Origin: Rhizobium sp. ARZ01
GTDB lineage: Bacteria; Pseudomonadota; Alphaproteobacteria; Rhizobiales; Rhizobiaceae
Assembly (NCBI RefSeq): GCF_014851675.1
Contig: NZ_JACVAE010000001.1
Location: 496,001-560,000, forward strand
Reading direction: 5' to 3'
Length of the DNA: 64,000 bases
In this document: positions 34,831 through 43,375 of the stretch, one piece after another
Layout: every line of letters starts with the position of its first letter
Numbering within the stretch: the stretch's first letter is position 1
Translations under genes and position numbers: made by a program
Notes under the pieces: generated by a model
What the model saw: the letters and a program-made list of their open reading frames with translations, nothing else
The model's database searches: none
Told to the model about the DNA's origin: nothing

Positions 34831-36741
34831 TCAGGCGCTCCCGTCGAACCAGAAGGTGTCGGGCATGTAGGCTCCCATGAAAGCAGTCGGGTCGAAGCCG
34901 TACAGCCCTTTCTCCGGCACGTTCTTGATCTTCCTGTTGGTAAGGACTGGCTGCAGCGTTCCGTTGACGATACCGATCGAGAACACCTGGTCGGTGTAGA
35001 TCGACAGCATTTCCCTCCAGATCCCCTCGCGCTCGGCAGTCGATGTCGTGCGCTTCCAGAGCTTCATCAGGTCGACCAGCCGTTTTGCTTCGGGAAGGTC
35101 CGGCGCCTCGCCCTTCTGTTCGGCAGAGAGATAGTGCAAGCCCCAGACCGGCCATTGCAGTTGCTCGTCGCCGGTCGGCGCCAGTGCGGACGGCGACATG
35201 TCTGCGGTCGGAATGCCGTTGTCGATGCCCTGCTGCACCGAAATCATGATCTCGCCGCCAAGTGCGCGGCTGCGGAACACGTCGCGCTGTGAGGTGCGTA
35301 CATGGAGTTTCAGCCCCACCTCCCGCCAGTGGTCGGTGACCAGTTCCAGCACGTCGGTTTCCAGCGTGCTCTCGCCGGCCGATTCCACGATTAGGCTCGC
35401 TTCCCGTCCGTCCGGCAGGAGGCGCAGGCTTTCGTCCTCGTTCCAGGTCAGCCCAGCCTCGTCCAGAAGCCGGTTGGCCAGGCCGGGATCGAACTGTGCC
35501 CAGGCGCGCTGGTACTCCTCCTTGAAGAGGGGGCTTTGCGGCAGGATCGTATCGGCGCTCTCGCGCGCCAGCCCGAAGAAGCTCGCCTTGTTGATCTCCT
35601 CGCGGTCGATCGCCACCGACAGCGCCCGGCGGAAGCGGACGTCGCGGAAGAGGTCGCGCCAAACCTGGTCGCCGCAATTGAGGTTCGGCAGCAGCGCGAT
35701 GCGCGAGCCCTGCGTGTGCTCCCACAGGCGGACCTTGATCGGGTAGCGCTTCTCGGCGTCCTTGAGGAACGTGTAGTCGGCGAAGTCGAGGCCGTTCGCC
35801 TGGATGTCGGTTTCTCCGGCCCCGGCCTTGGCGGGGATGATGCCCGAGGCAGAGACGTTCAACAGCACCCTGTCGATATAGGGCAACTGCTGGCCTGTTT
35901 CGTCGACGCGGTGGAAATAGGGATTGCGCTCGAAGATGAACTGCTCGGCCGGCGGTGCGATCGTATTGCGCCACGGGTCGAGCGTCGGCAGGTCCGGGTT
36001 TTCCGGGCGGTAGGTCCGCGAACGGTTAATATGCAGGCCGGTCCAGTCGTCGGTGCCTTCTTCCTCGACGAGCTTCTTTAGCGTGTCGGCATCGGCGTAT
36101 TTCGCATGAAACTGCTTCATGTAATGGGCTGGAAGCACGATCGTCAGCGGCTGGGGTCCCGAGAGCCTCTGCAGGAAATCGGGCTTGGGGACGTCCCACG
36201 AGTAACGTACCGTCAGCGGGTCGACCACCTCGAAGCGGGGTGGCTGGCCTTCGGAGAGGAGATCGAGCGGCAGGCCGCGCGGACGCATCTCCTTGTTGTT
36301 GAGCACGTCTTCCCAATAGTAGACGAAATCGTCTGTCGTGAAGGGGTGTCCGTCCGACCAGCGATGTCCGTCGCGAAGCCGGAAGGTATAGACGCGGTTT
36401 TCGACCTGTTCGAAGCTCTCGAGGATATCCGGTTGCAGCACGAGATGCTCGTCGATGCCGACGAGGCGTGCGTAACCGTTGATGGTCATCAGGCGGATGT
36501 CCTTCTGGCCGCCGATGATCATGCGCGCCGAGCCGCCATACTGGCCGGGCGTGCGCCCCATCGATGCCATGTTGACGACGCGCGGAACCTTCGGAATGCG
36601 CTCGGCCATCGGCGGCAGGGAGCCGTCGGCGAGCTTGTCCTTGAAGAACTCCGGTTCGTGCAGCATGGCCGCTGCTTGCGCCAGAGACACCGGGAGGCAA
36701 GTAGAGGCGAGCATGCCAAGAAGGGTTCGACGCGTGATCAC
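34831..36741 (-). CDS. Periplasmic substrate-binding protein (SBP_bac_5)
   Basis: 636 residues, exported (signal region RRTLLGMLASTCLPVSLAQA). SBP_bac_5 features: VYTFRLRDGHRWSDGHPFTT, DDFVYYWEDVLNNKEM, DVRFRRALSVAIDREEINKA and a long C-terminal lobe. The large size and the MASMGRTPGQYGGSARMIIG segment match the rhizobial subgroup of YejA/OppA-like receptors. Ligand cannot be called from sequence: oligopeptide or oligosaccharide. Start overlaps the ATPase gene by 4 nt. In the middle of a glycan region, uptake of cell-wall or polysaccharide fragments is a reasonable guess. Confidence 0.9.
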   Translation of the reverse strand: MITRRTLLGMLASTCLPVSLAQAAAMLHEPEFFKDKLADGSLPPMAERIPKVPRVVNMASMGRTPGQYGGSARMIIGGQKDIRLMTINGYARLVGIDEHLVLQPDILESFEQVENRVYTFRLRDGHRWSDGHPFTTDDFVYYWEDVLNNKEMRPRGLPLDLLSEGQPPRFEVVDPLTVRYSWDVPKPDFLQRLSGPQPLTIVLPAHYMKQFHAKYADADTLKKLVEEEGTDDWTGLHINRSRTYRPENPDLPTLDPWRNTIAPPAEQFIFERNPYFHRVDETGQQLPYIDRVLLNVSASGIIPAKAGAGETDIQANGLDFADYTFLKDAEKRYPIKVRLWEHTQGSRIALLPNLNCGDQVWRDLFRDVRFRRALSVAIDREEINKASFFGLARESADTILPQSPLFKEEYQRAWAQFDPGLANRLLDEAGLTWNEDESLRLLPDGREASLIVESAGESTLETDVLELVTDHWREVGLKLHVRTSQRDVFRSRALGGEIMISVQQGIDNGIPTADMSPSALAPTGDEQLQWPVWGLHYLSAEQKGEAPDLPEAKRLVDLMKLWKRTTSTAEREGIWREMLSIYTDQVFSIGIVNGTLQPVLTNRKIKNVPEKGLYGFDPTAFMGAYMPDTFWFDGSA

Positions 36742-38630
36742 GGGCGCAGCTCCTTCACATCCGCATTCCGACGGGCGAGCACGAGGTGACCCTCGCCGAG
36801 ATCCACCGTCGCCAGCCCGTCGCCGCCGGGATCTCGCTGGAACTGTGCGGACCAGTTCCGCATGTCGCTGGCGCTCGCAGCCTTCAGCGCCGAGAAGTCC
36901 AGTGGCCGGTCGAGATCGGGGAAGGGCACCGCTGCAAGGAGCGATTTCGTATAGGGATGGACGGGCGCCCGCATGAGCGTTTCACGCGGCGCAAGCTCGA
37001 CGATCCGCCCTGCGCACATTACCGCGATCCGATCGGCCATATAGTCGACAACAGCCAGATTGTGCGAAATGAACAGATAGGTCAAGCCGAGGTCTTTTTG
37101 CAGGTCTTTCAAGAGGTTGAGGATCTGTGCCTGCACCGATACGTCAAGTGCCGACACCGGCTCGTCGCAGATGAGCAGTTCGGGTCCCAGCGCCAGCGCG
37201 CGGGCAATGCCGATCCTCTGGCGCTGGCCCCCGGAAAACGAGTGCGGATAGCGGTTCAGGTAGCGGCGGTTGAGGCCGATCACCTCCATCAGGGCGCCGA
37301 CCGTCTCCTGGCGGGACTTGGACGTGCCGCGGTCGTGGATCTCCAGCGGCTCTGCGAGGATGTTCTGCACGGTCATGCGCGGCGACAGCGAGGAGACCGG
37401 ATCCTGGAACACCATCTGGATCTTGGCGCGCAGCTTCTGCAGGTCGGAGCCCTCGGCCTTGAGCACGTCGACCGGACCATTGCGGTCGTTGAAGGTGATC
37501 GAGCCGGAATCCGGGGTTACGGCGCGCATAAGCATCTTGCTGACGGTCGTCTTGCCGCAGCCGCTCTCGCCGACGAGGCCGAGGCATTCGCCGCGGCGTA
37601 TGTCGAAGCTGACGCCGTCGACCGCACGAACGGGCGCTTCCACCGAGGGTCGGAAGAAGCCGCCCTTGCGGATCTGGAACGACTTGGTGACGTCGCGCAC
37701 CGAAAGCAGGATCTCCGAACCGGCGGCCTCCTTCGTACTGCCGGTCGTGCCGATCAGGTGCGATGCATTGACCGGCACGTCGCGCAGCGCCTTCAGCCGT
37801 TCGCCGGGCTTCATGTCGAAATGCGGCACCGCGGCCATCAGGCCCTTGAGATAGGGATGGGCCGGCCGACGGAAGATGTCCTCGACGGGGCCTGCCTCCA
37901 TGATCTCGCCGTGGTAGATCACCACCACCTCGTCGGCGACATTGGCGACGACACCGAGATCATGGGTGATTAGCAGCATCGCCATGTTGAATTCCTGCTG
38001 CAGGTCCTTCAGCAGCCGGAGGATCTGCGCCTGGATCGTCACGTCGAGCGCTGTGGTCGGTTCGTCGGCGATCAGCAGCGCCGGCCGGCAGATCAGCGCG
38101 AGCGCGATCATGGCGCGCTGGCGCATGCCGCCGGACAGCTCGAACGGATACATGTTGAAGGCGCGCTCCGGCTTGGAAAAGCCGACCATGCGTAGCATCT
38201 CGATCGTCCGCTCGCGGCGCTCGTCCTTCGACATATCCTCATGGATGGTGAGTACTTCGCTCACCTGGTCGCCGATCGTGTGCAGTGGCGACAGCGACGT
38301 CATCGGTTCCTGAAAGATCTTGCCGATACGCCGGCCCCGGATGGCACGGATGTCCGGCCCGTCCTGAGACAGCTTCAGGATGTCGGTCTGCTCACCGGTC
38401 AGCGGGTCGTTGAAGAGAATCCTGCCGCTGGCGGTTGCAACGCGCGGCAGGATGCGCATGATCGACTGGCTGATGACGGATTTGCCCGAGCCGGATTCGC
38501 CGACGAGCGCGGTGACCCTGCCGGGCAGAACCCGCAGGCTTGCTCTCTTCACGGCATCGACCTGGCCCCCGAGCATTGCAAACGAGATGCTGAGATCTTC
38601 GATCCGTAACAGATCTGCCCCTAAGATCAT
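36738..38630 (-). CDS. Double ABC ATPase of the peptide-type importer (YejF-like)
   Basis: 630 residues with two complete NBDs. NBD1: Walker [15 protein letters not shown], signature [15 protein letters not shown], Walker [17 protein letters not shown]2: [41 protein letters not shown], switch FISHNLAVV. The OppDF-like extension ([16 protein letters not shown] and [16 protein letters not shown]) follows each NBD. First gene of the operon ATPase - receptor - permease - permease, all joined by overlaps or 4-bp spacing. The intact motifs contrast with the neighbouring pseudo-ABC protein. Promoter expected in 38631-38760, an AT-rich stretch. Confidence 0.93.
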   Translation of the reverse strand: MILGADLLRIEDLSISFAMLGGQVDAVKRASLRVLPGRVTALVGESGSGKSVISQSIMRILPRVATASGRILFNDPLTGEQTDILKLSQDGPDIRAIRGRRIGKIFQEPMTSLSPLHTIGDQVSEVLTIHEDMSKDERRERTIEMLRMVGFSKPERAFNMYPFELSGGMRQRAMIALALICRPALLIADEPTTALDVTIQAQILRLLKDLQQEFNMAMLLITHDLGVVANVADEVVVIYHGEIMEAGPVEDIFRRPAHPYLKGLMAAVPHFDMKPGERLKALRDVPVNASHLIGTTGSTKEAAGSEILLSVRDVTKSFQIRKGGFFRPSVEAPVRAVDGVSFDIRRGECLGLVGESGCGKTTVSKMLMRAVTPDSGSITFNDRNGPVDVLKAEGSDLQKLRAKIQMVFQDPVSSLSPRMTVQNILAEPLEIHDRGTSKSRQETVGALMEVIGLNRRYLNRYPHSFSGGQRQRIGIARALALGPELLICDEPVSALDVSVQAQILNLLKDLQKDLGLTYLFISHNLAVVDYMADRIAVMCAGRIVELAPRETLMRAPVHPYTKSLLAAVPFPDLDRPLDFSALKAASASDMRNWSAQFQRDPGGDGLATVDLGEGHLVLARRNADVKELRP

Positions 38631-38760
38631 GTCCGGAATATCCTTCGGTTACTTTTTGTGCCTTGTCATTTTTGGCAGACTAACGGAGGCTTTTGAACCT
38701 GTCCATCGTATTTGCCGCGTGTCTTTCATACGAATATGACACCATTATATCGTACTAAAA

Positions 38761-39747
38761 TCAATTGCTTGCGTGGAGCCTTGCCGCCGCATCGGCCCTT
38801 AGCGCTGCAAGCCCCGTAGGTCCGAGAACGTCTTCGCTGCGGACAGAACGGCGAAAGTTGTCGTAATACAGCGTCCATTCACCCTGGGTCGCAGAGCGGT
38901 ATGGGCCGAACTTGAAGTACTGCCGGGAGCCAAGCCCCGGCTCGTCGTGGCCGATATGACCCCGGACCGTCACTACCCAGTGGTCGTTGGCGAAAAGCTC
39001 GATGTGTCCGGTGCCATCCGGGCCTGGCCGGGTCAGCACCGCAAAATCAATCCAGCCGCTTTGCGGCGCCGGCAGTCCGTTTCCCCTGTCGATGACGGTG
39101 ATGCGATCCGAATAGGCCTTGAAGAGACGCGCATCGTGCTGCTCCCAGTGGGGGTCGGTGGCGACCAGCGCGCGCATCTGCCGCTTTTCCGGACGGAGCC
39201 AGACCGGGGTGCGGCCCGATGTGCCGGTCGAGACGGAAGGGTTGCGCCGGCTTGACGGAAAGGTCGTTTCGACGGTGGCAAACAGCCGGCCGCGAACGAG
39301 GCGGAGCGCCAGGAAAGGACTGTAGTCGCCCTTCGCTCCCGGCCCGATCTCGCGCTTCCACTGGGCGATCAGATGGCGGTGGTCGTCCTGCGGTATCGGA
39401 TCGGCGAAACGGACCGAAAAGCCATACCATACGGCTTGGTTATAGGGTACGCGCAGCGCCGTGTGTTCCCAGATCTCCGCCCGTTCGCTGCGGTGATGCT
39501 TGCCGTTCCAGATCGGCCGCACGCTCAGTTTCAGCGCGCCGGCGCTGCCATAGGTGACATCGCGCTGGAATTCGACGGTGCCGGCGCTCTGCTCGACATT
39601 GTCGCGATAGTAGAGCCCGCCCGCGGGCGCGAAACCGTCGCCCTCGAAGCCGTCGAAGAGGGGCGCCTTCCAGGTCGATGGCGCAACGGCACCGTCTCCG
39701 TCGAAAGGGCGGCGCGCCGGGTTCGGGTCAGGCTCCATCAAGATCAT
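38761..39747 (-). CDS. Polysaccharide lyase-like protein without signal peptide (paralog 2)
   Basis: 328 residues, clearly paralogous to 20340-21320: LFDGFEGDGFAPAGGLYYRD, GALKLSVRP, RAEIWEHTALRVPYNQAVWY, IAQWKREIGPGAKGDYSPFL, GWIDFAVLTRPGPDGTGHIE and YFKFGPYRSATQGEWTLYYD all align. Unlike the first copy it lacks a signal peptide and the cysteine-containing insertions, so it may be cytosolic or exported by another route. Start ATG 39747 (ATG 39738 possible). Stands between the importer operon and a cyclase gene, same strand. Confidence 0.82.
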   Translation of the reverse strand: MILMEPDPNPARRPFDGDGAVAPSTWKAPLFDGFEGDGFAPAGGLYYRDNVEQSAGTVEFQRDVTYGSAGALKLSVRPIWNGKHHRSERAEIWEHTALRVPYNQAVWYGFSVRFADPIPQDDHRHLIAQWKREIGPGAKGDYSPFLALRLVRGRLFATVETTFPSSRRNPSVSTGTSGRTPVWLRPEKRQMRALVATDPHWEQHDARLFKAYSDRITVIDRGNGLPAPQSGWIDFAVLTRPGPDGTGHIELFANDHWVVTVRGHIGHDEPGLGSRQYFKFGPYRSATQGEWTLYYDNFRRSVRSEDVLGPTGLAALRADAAARLHASN

Positions 39748-39912
39748 CCGTTCCGAGTGACTGATTTTATGTCTGACAGGGAGGGAGGATGTATTAGATA
39801 GGGTAAATATTCAACTCCGGCGAACGGTGGCGCGCGACCCGCCGGACGCCTGCAGTTGCAAGCAATCACGTAGGCAAGGGCCCAGTCGGCTTTGAAATTC
39901 TCGGGCTCTGAT

Positions 39913-41277
39913 CTAGTTGAGCCCGCGCGCGATCATCGGAACCTTCGAACGCGGTTCGCCCCCGCGGGTCGTGCGGGCGTCACGATACAGCAGCATGACC
40001 TGCTCGGCTTCCGACCGCCCGTCGCGGCCATCTGCTTCCAGGGCCTCGGCGCGGTCGAGCTTGAGGTTGGTCTGGCCGGGCAGAAGCACGGTCAGCTTCT
40101 GGCGCACGCCGCGCAGCTTTTCCTGGCCGAGAGTGACCCATTCGCCGCTGCAATAGGTGGCGAAGGTCTGGCTTGCGACGATCGACTGCGAATATTTCTT
40201 CGTCAGCCCCTGCAGCCGCTGCACCTCGTTCACGGCCGAGCCGAAGGCGGAGAAGGTGAGGCGATCCTTGAGGCCGACATTGCCGAACATGACGTTGCCG
40301 ACGTGCAGGCCGATGCCGTAACGGATATCGGCAAGCCCGTCGTTGCGGCGCTTCTCGTTGAGCTCGTTCATCCGCATTGTGGCATGACGGACGGCAGACA
40401 TCGCCGCTTTTGCCGCCACCTGCGAAGGCTCGCGGTGCCGGCCGCACGGATAGACCGCGAGGAAACCGTCGCCGATGAAGCTGAGGATCTCACCGCCGTT
40501 GCGGTTGAAGGGCATCGCGATGGCGTCGAAGAACTGGTTCAGCGTGTCGATATAGGCCTGCCGGCCCTCCTTTTCGGCCAGAACCGTCGACTGGCGCATG
40601 TCCGCCATGACCAGGGCGGCGCGGATAGTCTCGCCATCGCCGCGGCGGATTTGGCCGGAGAGCACGCGCTTGCCGGCGTTGCCGCCGAGATAGGTCATCA
40701 GCATGTTGTCGGCGAGCTTGCCGAGCACAGCCATCTTGGCGGCAACGGCGAGGCTGTTCTGGACCTTCAGAAGCGCCTCGATGACGTTGTCGTTGAAACC
40801 GCCGGGCGCATCGGTTGACCACGAGCCGACCATGCCCTGGCCGGGCGCTTCGCCGAAGGACTGGACGAACGCCATGTAGTCGGTCACGCCGATCGCCTTC
40901 AGGTCGTCGAAGACCGGGAATTCAGACGGGGCCGTCGGATCGATGCGGCGGCGCAGGTGGTCGAGATTGTTGCTGAGGAGATAGTAGTAGGGGCTGAGCA
41001 GGAAGCGGGACGGCTCGGTGTCCCCGCCGGAGGCCCGGAAACCCTCGACGGTGACGCCCTGGCCGCGCATCCAGGTGAAGCCCAGCGCGTCATAGAGCGG
41101 ATGCAGCATGGAAAAGCTTAAGTGGACGCGCAAAAGCGGCAGGCCCGCCGCGGCAAGCCGCTCGCAAAACCCGGTGATGAGATATTCCAGGCTTTCGCCG
41201 CTCAGGGCTGTGGTTTTCAGCCATGCGGAAACCCGGTCGAGGAGGATGTTCGAAACGTCGGCTACACGCGTGTTCAT
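39913..41277 (-). CDS. Class III adenylate/guanylate cyclase domain protein
   Basis: 454 residues, soluble. The N-terminal 200 residues (LYDALGFTWMRGQGVTVEGF etc.) are the sensory module common to many rhizobial cyclases. The cyclase domain keeps both metal aspartates (AALVMADMRQSTVLAEKEGR; FIGDGFLAVYP) and the Asn/Arg of the transition state (SAVNEVQRLQ). The purine-contacting Lys, usually K-F-I-G-D, is Ser here (EILSFIGDG) and the Thr/Asp position is Ser (FSAFG), so nucleotide specificity or activity may be altered. A frame open to 41481 adds a non-homologous extension; ATG 41277 fits the family. Divergent from the nucleotide-sugar dehydrogenase. Confidence 0.87.
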   Translation of the reverse strand: MNTRVADVSNILLDRVSAWLKTTALSGESLEYLITGFCERLAAAGLPLLRVHLSFSMLHPLYDALGFTWMRGQGVTVEGFRASGGDTEPSRFLLSPYYYLLSNNLDHLRRRIDPTAPSEFPVFDDLKAIGVTDYMAFVQSFGEAPGQGMVGSWSTDAPGGFNDNVIEALLKVQNSLAVAAKMAVLGKLADNMLMTYLGGNAGKRVLSGQIRRGDGETIRAALVMADMRQSTVLAEKEGRQAYIDTLNQFFDAIAMPFNRNGGEILSFIGDGFLAVYPCGRHREPSQVAAKAAMSAVRHATMRMNELNEKRRNDGLADIRYGIGLHVGNVMFGNVGLKDRLTFSAFGSAVNEVQRLQGLTKKYSQSIVASQTFATYCSGEWVTLGQEKLRGVRQKLTVLLPGQTNLKLDRAEALEADGRDGRSEAEQVMLLYRDARTTRGGEPRSKVPMIARGLN

Positions 41278-41514
41278 CGTTTGTCCTTGTCGATGTGAAG
41301 CCCGCCCGCTTCTGCTCAAAAGCTTCGCCCCCGCTGGTTTCGGCCTGGCGACGCCGTTGCATGATATAAGTGGGGGGCCATCGCGAAACCAGAAGCGGTG
41401 CCGAAGAAATCTGTTTTTCGGTTTCGTCTCGGCTCGTCGGCAACGCTTCGCCTGCTTGACGCGCGACGGATTTGCCCGCAATGGTCACCCCTACGATTGA
41501 ACGGGTACAACGCC

Positions 41515-42858
41515 TTGACCTTGCTTCCTTCTTCCGCCGAACATCTTCTGCAGGCCATTGCCGACAAGAGCGCGCGCGCCGGTGTCATCGGGCTCGGCTA
41601 TGTCGGGCTTCCGCTCGCGATCACGATTGCGCGAAACGGATTTGACGTCACCGGGTTCGACATCGATCCCGCAAAGATCGTCGCGCTCGATGCCGGAAAG
41701 TCCTATATCGACGCGGTGCCGGATGCGGCCCTGAAAGCCGAGAGCGAAGCGGGACGGTTCCGCTCCACGGTGGATTTTTCGCAGCTTTCGTCCTGCGACG
41801 TGATCATCATCTGCGTGCCGACGCCGCTGACGAAGCACCGCGAGCCCGACATGTCCTATGTCGCAAGGACCGCCGAGGCGATCGCCCGGACGCTGCGACC
41901 CGGGCAACTGGTCGTGCTGGAATCGACCACTTATCCGGGCACAACGGACGAACTGGTGCGGCCGATCCTGGAACGCGGCGGACTTCGGTCCGGAACGGAC
42001 TTCTTCCTCGGTTTTTCTCCGGAACGCGAGGACCCCGGTAACCGCGACTTCGACACGGCGACGATTCCGAAGATCGTCGCCGGCGACGGACCGGCCGCGT
42101 CCGGCCTGATGCAGGCTTTCTACGGTGCCGTGGTGAAGGCCATCGTGCCGGTCTCGTCAAACAGCACGGCCGAAGCGGTGAAGCTGACCGAAAACGTGTT
42201 CCGCGCGGTCAATATCGCCCTCGTCAATGAGTTGAAGGTGCTCTACGAGGCGATGGGCATCGACATCTGGGAGGTAGTCGATGCGGCGAAGACGAAGCCG
42301 TTCGGCTACATGCCGTTCTATCCGGGACCGGGCCTCGGCGGGCACTGCATCCCGATCGATCCTTTCTACCTGACGTGGAAGTCCCGCGAGTTCGAGCTGC
42401 CCACGCGCTTCATCGAACTGGCCGGCGAGATCAATTCCAGCATGCCGCGCCATGTGGTCGGGCGGCTGGCGGAGGCGCTGGACGTCCGGCTCGGCAAGGC
42501 GCTCAGCCGCTCACGCGTCCTCGTCATCGGGCTCGCCTACAAGAAGAACGTCCCGGACATTCGCGAAAGTCCCTCGCTCAAGCTGATCGAACTGATCGAG
42601 GAGCGTAAGGGCGAGGCGGACTATCACGATCCGTTCGTAGCGGAGATCCCGAAGACGCGTGAGTACATGGCGTTGAAGGGGCGGAAGTCGGTCGCGCTGG
42701 ACGAGGCGGCGGTTTCCGCCTACGACGCGGTGCTGATCTCGACGGATCACGACTCGATAGACTATGCCGCACTGGCCAGATGGTCGCCGCTGATCATAGA
42801 TACGCGCAACGCTTTTGCGCGGCGCGGGATCGACGGCGAAAACATCGTCAAGGCGTGA
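41515..42858 (+). CDS. Nucleotide sugar dehydrogenase (WbpA/TviB type)
   Basis: 447 residues from the proposed TTG start. Oxidises a UDP-sugar (probably UDP-GlcNAc/ManNAc class) to the uronic acid with NAD+. N-terminal Rossmann GVIGLGYVGLPLAITIARNG, VPTPLTKHREPDMSYV, central helices FRAVNIALVNELKVLYEAMG, active-site Cys in GPGLGGHCIPIDPFYLTWK and C-terminal ALAYKKNVPDIRESPSL-like segment. The GGHCIP-DP form separates it from UDP-glucose dehydrogenases (GGSCFPKD, as in rkpK at 46404). Start is uncertain: no good ribosome site; ATG 41398 would add about 39 unrelated residues. 22 bp before the methyltransferase gene. Confidence 0.88.
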   Translation: MTLLPSSAEHLLQAIADKSARAGVIGLGYVGLPLAITIARNGFDVTGFDIDPAKIVALDAGKSYIDAVPDAALKAESEAGRFRSTVDFSQLSSCDVIIICVPTPLTKHREPDMSYVARTAEAIARTLRPGQLVVLESTTYPGTTDELVRPILERGGLRSGTDFFLGFSPEREDPGNRDFDTATIPKIVAGDGPAASGLMQAFYGAVVKAIVPVSSNSTAEAVKLTENVFRAVNIALVNELKVLYEAMGIDIWEVVDAAKTKPFGYMPFYPGPGLGGHCIPIDPFYLTWKSREFELPTRFIELAGEINSSMPRHVVGRLAEALDVRLGKALSRSRVLVIGLAYKKNVPDIRESPSLKLIELIEERKGEADYHDPFVAEIPKTREYMALKGRKSVALDEAAVSAYDAVLISTDHDSIDYAALARWSPLIIDTRNAFARRGIDGENIVKA

Positions 42859-42880
42859 CGCATAGGAGAGTTTGCGGGCA

Positions 42881-43366
42881 ATGAGCCGTCTCGACAGTTT
42901 CATCCGCCGCCTGACGGCGCAGCGCGATATCCTCAATCATATCAGCCACGATTTGGAATTACCGTCCGAGGGGGCGGTGATGGAAATCGGGCTCGGTAAC
43001 GGGCGCACGTTCGATCACCTGCGCGAGTGCTTTGCCGATCGCCGGATCGTCGCCTTCGATCGCGATTGCCGGGCGCACGCCTCATCCATTCCCGAGGCGG
43101 AAAATCTTGTGCTGGGCGAGATCAACGAGACGGGCAGGGCATTCGAGACAGGGGACGCGGCATTCGTGCATGCGGATATCGGCACGGGCTATCCGGACAA
43201 GGACGCCGTGACGCTGACCTGGCTGCCGCAGATGGTAGCTGGGATGCTTGCGGCCGGCGGGATCGCGGCAAGCGGCCTGCCGCTGGAGCACCCGGCGCTG
43301 CAGGCCTTGAAGGTGCCCGAGAGCGTTCCGGAAAATCGGTACTTCCTGTACCGCAAGAGGGACTGA
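42881..43366 (+). CDS. Class I SAM-dependent methyltransferase
   Basis: 161 residues. SAM-binding motif I EGAVMEIGLGNGRTFDHLRE, motif II IVAFDRDCRA, acidic loop GDAAFVHADIGTG and a TWLPQMVAGMLAAGGIAASG strand-helix pair. Matches a small rhizobial family annotated as S-adenosylmethionine methyltransferase; the substrate is unknown. ATG 42881 with AGGAG about 13 nt upstream. Follows the nucleotide-sugar dehydrogenase by 22 bp, so probably co-transcribed; sugar methylation is conceivable. Converges with cyaC. Confidence 0.75.
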   Translation: MSRLDSFIRRLTAQRDILNHISHDLELPSEGAVMEIGLGNGRTFDHLRECFADRRIVAFDRDCRAHASSIPEAENLVLGEINETGRAFETGDAAFVHADIGTGYPDKDAVTLTWLPQMVAGMLAAGGIAASGLPLEHPALQALKVPESVPENRYFLYRKRD

Positions 43367-43375
43367 GAAAGGCTC

